Of a stretch of 19,533 bases of DNA, positions 14,819-19,533 are shown piece by piece (positions within the stretch are counted from its first letter, which is position 1; every line of letters starts with the position of its first letter). The stretch covers positions 1-19,533 of the forward strand of contig DAOVGJ010000230.1 of the NCBI GenBank assembly GCA_030672465.1, read 5' to 3'. This DNA comes from Pseudomonadota bacterium. Its GTDB lineage: Bacteria > Desulfobacterota > BSN033 > WVXP01 > G020346125. A program made the position numbers and the translations under genes. The notes under the pieces are model-generated. The model did no database searches. It was given only the letters and a program-made list of their open reading frames with translations, and was not told where the DNA came from.

Positions 14819-17800
14819 CAGGCTACCTCCTCCATGGCGAATTCACACTTTGCCAGAATCTGCGCATCTTCATAGTGCTGCAGTTCGATGGCCTTTGCCG
14901 GACACTCCGCAGCACAGGCGCCGCAACCCTGACATTTGGCGACCTCGATCTCCGCCTCCCCCTTGGCGTTGATTACGGGAACCTCATAAGGACAAACCCT
15001 GACACAGGTGAGGCACGCCGCGCACTTCTCCCCATCGACACGGGCTACCACTCCTCCAACCTCCATGGTCTTTTTCGAGAGGATGGTGCTGGCTCGCGCA
15101 ACGGCAGCTTGGGCCTGAGCCAAAGTTTCATCGATGGATTTGGGGTAGTGGGCCATCCCGCAAAGGTAAATGCCATCCGTGGGAAAGTCGACGGGGCGGA
15201 GCTTCACGTGGGCTTCGAGGAAGAAGCCCTCCAGGGTTCTGGGTACCTTAAAGAGCTTGGCCAGTTCCTCACTCCCCGGAGTGGGAACCACCGCTTCGGA
15301 CAAGACCAAAAGATCCGGTTCCAGGGGAAGATCTATTCCCAGGACGGGGTCCTTGGCCCCGATCCGAAGCCTCCCGTCCCTCAGGGAGAGCTGAGGGGGA
15401 TTTTCCGGTTCATACCGGACGAAGATCACCCCCTTCCTTCTGGCTTGGGTATAGAGGTCCTCGTGGAAACCGTATGTGCGGATATCACGATAGAGGACGA
15501 TAAGGGATGCGGCCGGGTTTGCCTCCTTCACCTTGATGGCATTCTTCAGAGCCACGCTGCAGCAGACTCGGCTGCAGTAAAAGGGGATACCCTGGTCGTC
15601 ATTCCAGGGCCCGACGCATTGGATCATGACCAGCGATTTCAGCCCCTTCACCTCCTCCTGCCGGTGGGCCAACATTTCCTCGAATTCCTCCTGGGTTATG
15701 ACCCTGGGATGGCTGCCCAACGAATAAGCCTCGCCCCTGTATTCCACCCCTCCCGTGCACAGTATGGTGGCACCGTGTTCGATGAGTTGTCGACGGGGGC
15801 TGTCCATCGCCTCCACCGTGGTCTTGAAGTTTCCCTTAAATCCGCCGGTTTCGACAACCCTATGGCCGGCCAAAACCTGGATGTGGTCATTTCTCAGCAC
15901 CCTATCGACCACACCCTTCAGGTATTCCTGGGGATCTTGGCCATCGGCGGTAGAGTAAATTCGCCTCATGCGACCCCCCAACTCCTTATCCCTCTCCACC
16001 AGGAAGACCTTGTATCCCTGATCCGCTAAGTTTAATGCCGCGTTCATCCCCGCTATACCTCCTCCGACAACCAAACAGGCCTGATTCACCCCGATGGTCT
16101 GTTGGTAGAGGGGGGCCAGCATTTGGGAGCGTTGTACTGCCATCCGCAACAGGTCCTTTGCCTTCCGGGTCGCCTCCTCGGGCCTTGCGGAGTGTACCCA
16201 TGAGCACTGGTCCCTGATGTTGGCCATCTCAAAGAGGTAGGGGTTGAGGCCGGCCTCGCGAATGGTGTCCCTGAACAGTGGCTCGTGGGTGCGGGGGGTA
16301 CAGGAGGCCACCACCACCCGGTTGAGGTTGAACTCCTTCACCCGTTCCTGAATAAGCTTCAGGGAGTCCGCGGAACACGTATAAATGGTGTTCTCGGTGT
16401 GGACTACCCCGGGGAGGGTCGTTGCGTAATCGACCACTGCCTTCACATCCACCACGCCGGCGATGTTGGAACCGCAGCTGCAGATGAAGGCCCCGATCCT
16501 GGGTTTTTCTTTCGATACGTCGATTTCCGGTGGATAGGCCTTCTCCCGGGTCAGGGTTCCCCTGACCTCCCCAATCACCGATAGGGCCGCAGCAGCAGCC
16601 CCGCTGCTTTGGATTACGCTGTCAGGGATATCCTTGGGCTCGGTGAAGGCCCCGCAGGCGAAAACCCCCGGACGCGTCGTTTCAACGGGATGAAATCCCC
16701 TGGTTAGGCAAAATCCCCTGTCATCCAGTTCGATGCCCGATGCCTTGGCCAGTGGGTGGGCATCGGCCAGGGATTCCATTCCCACGCTGAGGACGACCAG
16801 ATCAAACCGCTCCTCCTTCAACGTGCTCCCCCTGCCCTGCTCGGGCCGATACCGAATGAAGAGATCCCCCGTCTCCGGATCCTCTTCCAAGTCCGATATC
16901 CTGCACCGAATATATTGGATACCCAGATTCTTGCCCCGCTCGAAATAATCATCGAAGCCCTTTCCAAAGGCCCGCATATCCATCTGAAAGATGGTGGGCT
17001 CCAGTCCAACGATGTGCTCCATGGCCAGCATGGCCTCCTTGGTGGCATACATGCAACAAACAGAGCTACAGTAATCGTGACCCTGGTCCCTCGATCCGAC
17101 ACACTGGAGAAAAGCGATCCGCTTCGGCTCCCGATGGTCCGATGGCCGAGAGATGTGCCCTTCCGTGGGCCCCGAAGCGCTGAGCATTCTCTCGAACTCC
17201 ATGCTGGTCAAGACGTTTGCATACCTCCCGTATCCGAATTCCGGTGAATGCGCCGGGTCATAGAGGGAGTATCCCGGCGATAAGACGACCGCTCCCACAC
17301 GGATCTCCTCCTCAACTACCACCTGCTGGTGGTCGAGGGCTTCGGCCTTGCAGGCGTCCACACACCGATAGCATTCCGAGCAGAGACCACAGGAAAGGCA
17401 GCGGGCTGCCTCAGCCCGCGCCTGCTCCTCGGTCAGGGGCAACTCCACTTCCCTGAAATCCCTCGTCCGCTCTTCCACCTCTACGGTCGGGATATGGGCC
17501 CTGGGCCTTAGATCAACCTCACCCCTTTCGGCCCGCTCCCGAATCTCCTCCTCCGAAAGCTCAACAACGGGGAGGGGCAATTCCTCCCTGGGGGTGAGCA
17601 GCTCGACCCCACGGAGGTAACGATCGATGGAGAGAGCGGCGCGACGACCATCGGCTATGGCCTCGATGAGGGTTCCCGGTCCCTTGGCGGCATCCCCGCC
17701 TGTAAAGACACCGGGTTTCGTGGTTGCCAAGGTCTTGGCGTCGACCACAAAGGTCCCCCGGGGTGTAATCTCAAGACCCGTGCTCTCCTCCAGGAAGGAG

Positions 17801-19359
17801 ACCTCAGGGGCCTGAGCGACGGCGGCTATCATGGTGTCGGCGGATATGACGAACTCCGAGCCCTCAATGGGGATGGGCCTTCTTCGACCAGATGCATCGG
17901 GATCTCCCAGCTTCATCCGCACGCACCGTATCCCGTTCACATGGCCATCGGTCTCCAACACCTCGACAGGGGCCGTTAAGACTTGAAGTTTTATCCCCTC
18001 CTTTTCCGCCTCATCGATCTCCCAGGGGTTTACCGGCATTTCAGCCCTGGATCTGCGATAGAGGATCATCACCTCTTTTGCCCCCAATCGGAGTGCCGTT
18101 CGGGCGGCATCGGTAGCCGTGTTGCCGCCCCCGATGACGACGGTCTTCTCCCCAACCCTGGGGGCGATGGGTATGCCGAAGGCGATGATGAACTTATCCT
18201 CAAAGCCCTCCATAACGCCCACCCTTTCCGCCAGGCTCACTCCTTGGAGGAAGGGGACCCCGTGGTGAACCCCTCGCACATCCTCGCCGGGGATTCCCAA
18301 CTTCTGCGGTTCATGGGCCCCAATGGCGAGAAAAACGGCCTGATAACCAGCCTCCAAGAGTCGGTCGATATTTCGGATGGGGGTGTTCAGTTTGAGCTCA
18401 ACCCCCAGCTTGAGTATGTCGTCGATCTCCCTCTGCAGTACCTCTCTCGGCAGCCGATAGGCCGGGATTCCCACACGCATCATTCCCCCGGCCACGGGCA
18501 AGGCCTCAAAGATGGTTACCCCGTAGCCCATTCGGGCTAAATGGTGGGCTGCGCTCAATCCTGCGGGGCCGGCTCCGACGATGGCCACCCTCTCCCCTTT
18601 CCCCTCGGGGGGTGCTGCCTCCTGGGCGGATTCCCCTTGCTCCTGGGGATGTTCGTGGACCCAATCGGCCACGAAGCGCTTCAGGGCACAGATGGCCACG
18701 GGACTATCCAGCTTTCCGCGATTACACTCATCTTCGCATGGGTGATTACAGACGCGTCCGACCGTCGCCGGGAAGGGGTTATACTGTTTCACCACTTCCA
18801 AGGCTTCCCCGTAGCGCCCCTGGGCGATGAGGACGATATACCCCTGGGCACTGGTCTCGGCTGGGCACCGATTCTTGCAGGGGCTCGTTCCCAGCTTGGT
18901 GACCAGGTACGCGTTGGGAACGGCCTGCGGATAGGGCCGATAGATGGCCTTGCGATCGTCCAATCCCTGGTTGAATTCGTTGGGGAGGCTGACGGGGCAA
19001 GCCTCTTCGCAATCCGCACATCCCGTACATTTTTCCATATCCACATACCGGGGATGACGGCGGATTCGTGCTCTGAAGTTCCCAGCCGAACCATCCAGGG
19101 AGATCAGCTCAGCCGATGGAACGATATCGATGTTGATATGGCGGCCCGCCTCCACGAGCTTCGGAGAGATGATGCACATGGCACAATCATTGGTCGGGAA
19201 CGTCTTATCGAGCTGGGCCATCTTTCCCCCGATGGCGGGAGAGCGTTCAAGGAGATAAACCTTTATTCCGGAATCGGCCAGGTCGAGGGCCGCCTGAACA
19301 CCGGCAATGCCTCCTCCCACCACCAGGGCAGCTCCCACTATCTTCTGCTTGTCGGCCAT
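14818..19359 (-). CDS. hdrA: Giant HdrA: HdrA module with inserted GltD/NfnB-like module, fused to a second HdrA module
   Basis: A 1513-aa flavin and iron-sulfur protein. Residues 10-155: first HdrA FAD domain (VVGGGIAG, 13-20; TFPTNDCAMC, 53-62) and ferredoxin motif C111/C114/C117/C121. Residues 157-650: inserted GltD-like module with C161, C165, C204, C208 and C212, FAD motif VGAGPAG (261-267) and NAD(P)H motif VIGGGNTATD (408-417), then LYRRSRAEMP. Residues 654-670: second ferredoxin motif. To about 935: rest of the first HdrA, with C753, C764 and C768-C769. Residues 953-1513: second HdrA (FICSCGSNIAG, 958-968; VVGGGIAG, 1097-1104; C1248, C1262, C1266-C1267; two [4Fe-4S] motifs at 1446-1456 and 1476-1486). 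The ATG at 19359 has GGGGG upstream; a longer TTG frame would start inside repeats. Likely couples NAD(P)H, ferredoxin and the HdrCB partner. Confidence 0.9.
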   Translation of the reverse strand: MADKQKIVGAALVVGGGIAGVQAALDLADSGIKVYLLERSPAIGGKMAQLDKTFPTNDCAMCIISPKLVEAGRHINIDIVPSAELISLDGSAGNFRARIRRHPRYVDMEKCTGCADCEEACPVSLPNEFNQGLDDRKAIYRPYPQAVPNAYLVTKLGTSPCKNRCPAETSAQGYIVLIAQGRYGEALEVVKQYNPFPATVGRVCNHPCEDECNRGKLDSPVAICALKRFVADWVHEHPQEQGESAQEAAPPEGKGERVAIVGAGPAGLSAAHHLARMGYGVTIFEALPVAGGMMRVGIPAYRLPREVLQREIDDILKLGVELKLNTPIRNIDRLLEAGYQAVFLAIGAHEPQKLGIPGEDVRGVHHGVPFLQGVSLAERVGVMEGFEDKFIIAFGIPIAPRVGEKTVVIGGGNTATDAARTALRLGAKEVMILYRRSRAEMPVNPWEIDEAEKEGIKLQVLTAPVEVLETDGHVNGIRCVRMKLGDPDASGRRRPIPIEGSEFVISADTMIAAVAQAPEVSFLEESTGLEITPRGTFVVDAKTLATTKPGVFTGGDAAKGPGTLIEAIADGRRAALSIDRYLRGVELLTPREELPLPVVELSEEEIRERAERGEVDLRPRAHIPTVEVEERTRDFREVELPLTEEQARAEAARCLSCGLCSECYRCVDACKAEALDHQQVVVEEEIRVGAVVLSPGYSLYDPAHSPEFGYGRYANVLTSMEFERMLSASGPTEGHISRPSDHREPKRIAFLQCVGSRDQGHDYCSSVCCMYATKEAMLAMEHIVGLEPTIFQMDMRAFGKGFDDYFERGKNLGIQYIRCRISDLEEDPETGDLFIRYRPEQGRGSTLKEERFDLVVLSVGMESLADAHPLAKASGIELDDRGFCLTRGFHPVETTRPGVFACGAFTEPKDIPDSVIQSSGAAAAALSVIGEVRGTLTREKAYPPEIDVSKEKPRIGAFICSCGSNIAGVVDVKAVVDYATTLPGVVHTENTIYTCSADSLKLIQERVKEFNLNRVVVASCTPRTHEPLFRDTIREAGLNPYLFEMANIRDQCSWVHSARPEEATRKAKDLLRMAVQRSQMLAPLYQQTIGVNQACLVVGGGIAGMNAALNLADQGYKVFLVERDKELGGRMRRIYSTADGQDPQEYLKGVVDRVLRNDHIQVLAGHRVVETGGFKGNFKTTVEAMDSPRRQLIEHGATILCTGGVEYRGEAYSLGSHPRVITQEEFEEMLAHRQEEVKGLKSLVMIQCVGPWNDDQGIPFYCSRVCCSVALKNAIKVKEANPAASLIVLYRDIRTYGFHEDLYTQARRKGVIFVRYEPENPPQLSLRDGRLRIGAKDPVLGIDLPLEPDLLVLSEAVVPTPGSEELAKLFKVPRTLEGFFLEAHVKLRPVDFPTDGIYLCGMAHYPKSIDETLAQAQAAVARASTILSKKTMEVGGVVARVDGEKCAACLTCVRVCPYEVPVINAKGEAEIEVAKCQGCGACAAECPAKAIELQHYEDAQILAKCEFAMEEVA

Positions 19360-19422
19360 GAAACCCCCTTGTCTCCAAAGTGATATAATTTGGTTCTTCT
19401 CCAAAAAAGTTGCTAAAAGGGG

Positions 19423-19454
19423 TCCAAGGATTCGAGGATTCAAGGGTTCAAGTG
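19423..19454. repeat. Four tandem 8-nt units
   Basis: TCCAAGGA, TTCGAGGA, TTCAAGGG and TTCAAGTG follow one another without spacers (19423-19454). On the minus strand they span the last codons and stop of the four-helix-bundle gene and continue beyond it. They are degenerate, as expected for a short replication-slippage or repetitive element. Confidence 0.6.
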
Positions 19455-19533
19455 TTTGTTTTCTAAGGATTTAATGAGTGCCTTGAGCATTCTCTCAATA
19501 TCTCCTATATCTCTCTGAAGATTCTTTAAATCA
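19440..19533 (-). CDS. Four-helix-bundle protein (23S intervening-sequence type), C-terminal end only
   Basis: The minus-strand frame enters from the right edge and gives 30 residues, DLKNLQRDIGDIERMLKALI then KSLENKHLNP, and a TGA at 19442-19440. ERMLKALIKSLE is the usual last helix of the small (~120 aa) four-helix-bundle family originally described from 23S rRNA intervening sequences. Only the tail is in the window. It is 80 bp upstream of hdrA on the same strand, but the repeats in between make cotranscription uncertain. Confidence 0.55.
   Translation of the reverse strand, partial: DLKNLQRDIGDIERMLKALIKSLENKHLNP

Noticed and set aside
14875..16029. Long plus-strand open frame (384 aa) opposite hdrA
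   Set aside because: It lies wholly antisense to strongly conserved HdrA-coding sequence and has no recognisable domain. GC-rich codon use in the real gene keeps the opposite frame open.
18541..19383. Plus-strand open frame (280 aa) opposite the hdrA N-terminal region
   Set aside because: Antisense shadow of the HdrA FAD and GltD-insert coding region; no family features.
19357..19443. Upstream TTG start giving hdrA 28 extra residues
   Set aside because: The extension begins inside the octamer repeats and has no ribosome site. The ATG at 19359 has GGGGG upstream and leads straight into the FAD domain.

Overview
The window looks like chromosome from a strictly anaerobic, probably uncultured bacterium of the Desulfobacterota (Deltaproteobacteria) type. 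This is an inference from gene content: a heterodisulfide-reductase-like (Hdr) operon rich in iron-sulfur clusters, a DUF169 protein, IS200-like (REP-associated, RAYT) transposase debris, and the tail of a four-helix-bundle (23S intervening-sequence type) protein. No rRNA, tRNA or CRISPR array was seen, so the assignment is only moderate.

Layout. (1) 1-6776, plus strand: a tripartite RND efflux locus. It holds a TolC-type outer-membrane factor cut by the window edge, a DUF169 protein, a membrane-fusion adaptor and an HAE1-type RND pump. (2) 6789-7670, minus strand: an EamA/DMT-family permease, convergent with the pump. (3) 7671-8645: nearly 1 kb without an intact gene. On the minus strand it carries what I read as the broken front part of a group II intron, including the first codons of its reverse transcriptase. 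(4) 8646-12809, plus strand, visibly more AT-rich than both flanks: a 78-aa protein, a family-4-like uracil-DNA glycosylase whose C-terminal tail is homologous to that small protein, a bifunctional NAD(P)H-hydrate repair enzyme (Nnr), and a zinc alcohol dehydrogenase cotranscribed with nnr. RAYT transposase fragments lie between the two uracil-glycosylase-related genes and again at the right end (12937-13128). (5) 13355-19359, minus strand: a two-gene Hdr operon. The first gene encodes a 1513-aa protein made of an HdrA flavin module with a GltD/NfnB-like NAD(P)H module inserted between its two ferredoxin motifs, followed by a second HdrA module. The second gene encodes a HdrC-HdrB fusion and overlaps the first by one base. 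(6) 19440-19533: the end of a four-helix-bundle protein gene, followed by four 8-nt tandem units.

How the parts work together. The Hdr pair reads as a self-contained soluble electron-transfer machine. The HdrCB protein supplies the CCG iron-sulfur (disulfide-reducing type) site. The giant HdrA carries up to three flavin sites and a built-in pyridine-nucleotide module, which may replace the separate Flx or Mvh electron-input subunits; none of those is encoded nearby. This is the most noteworthy system in the window. The second is the pairing of a uracil-DNA glycosylase with a free-standing copy of its own cysteine-containing tail domain.
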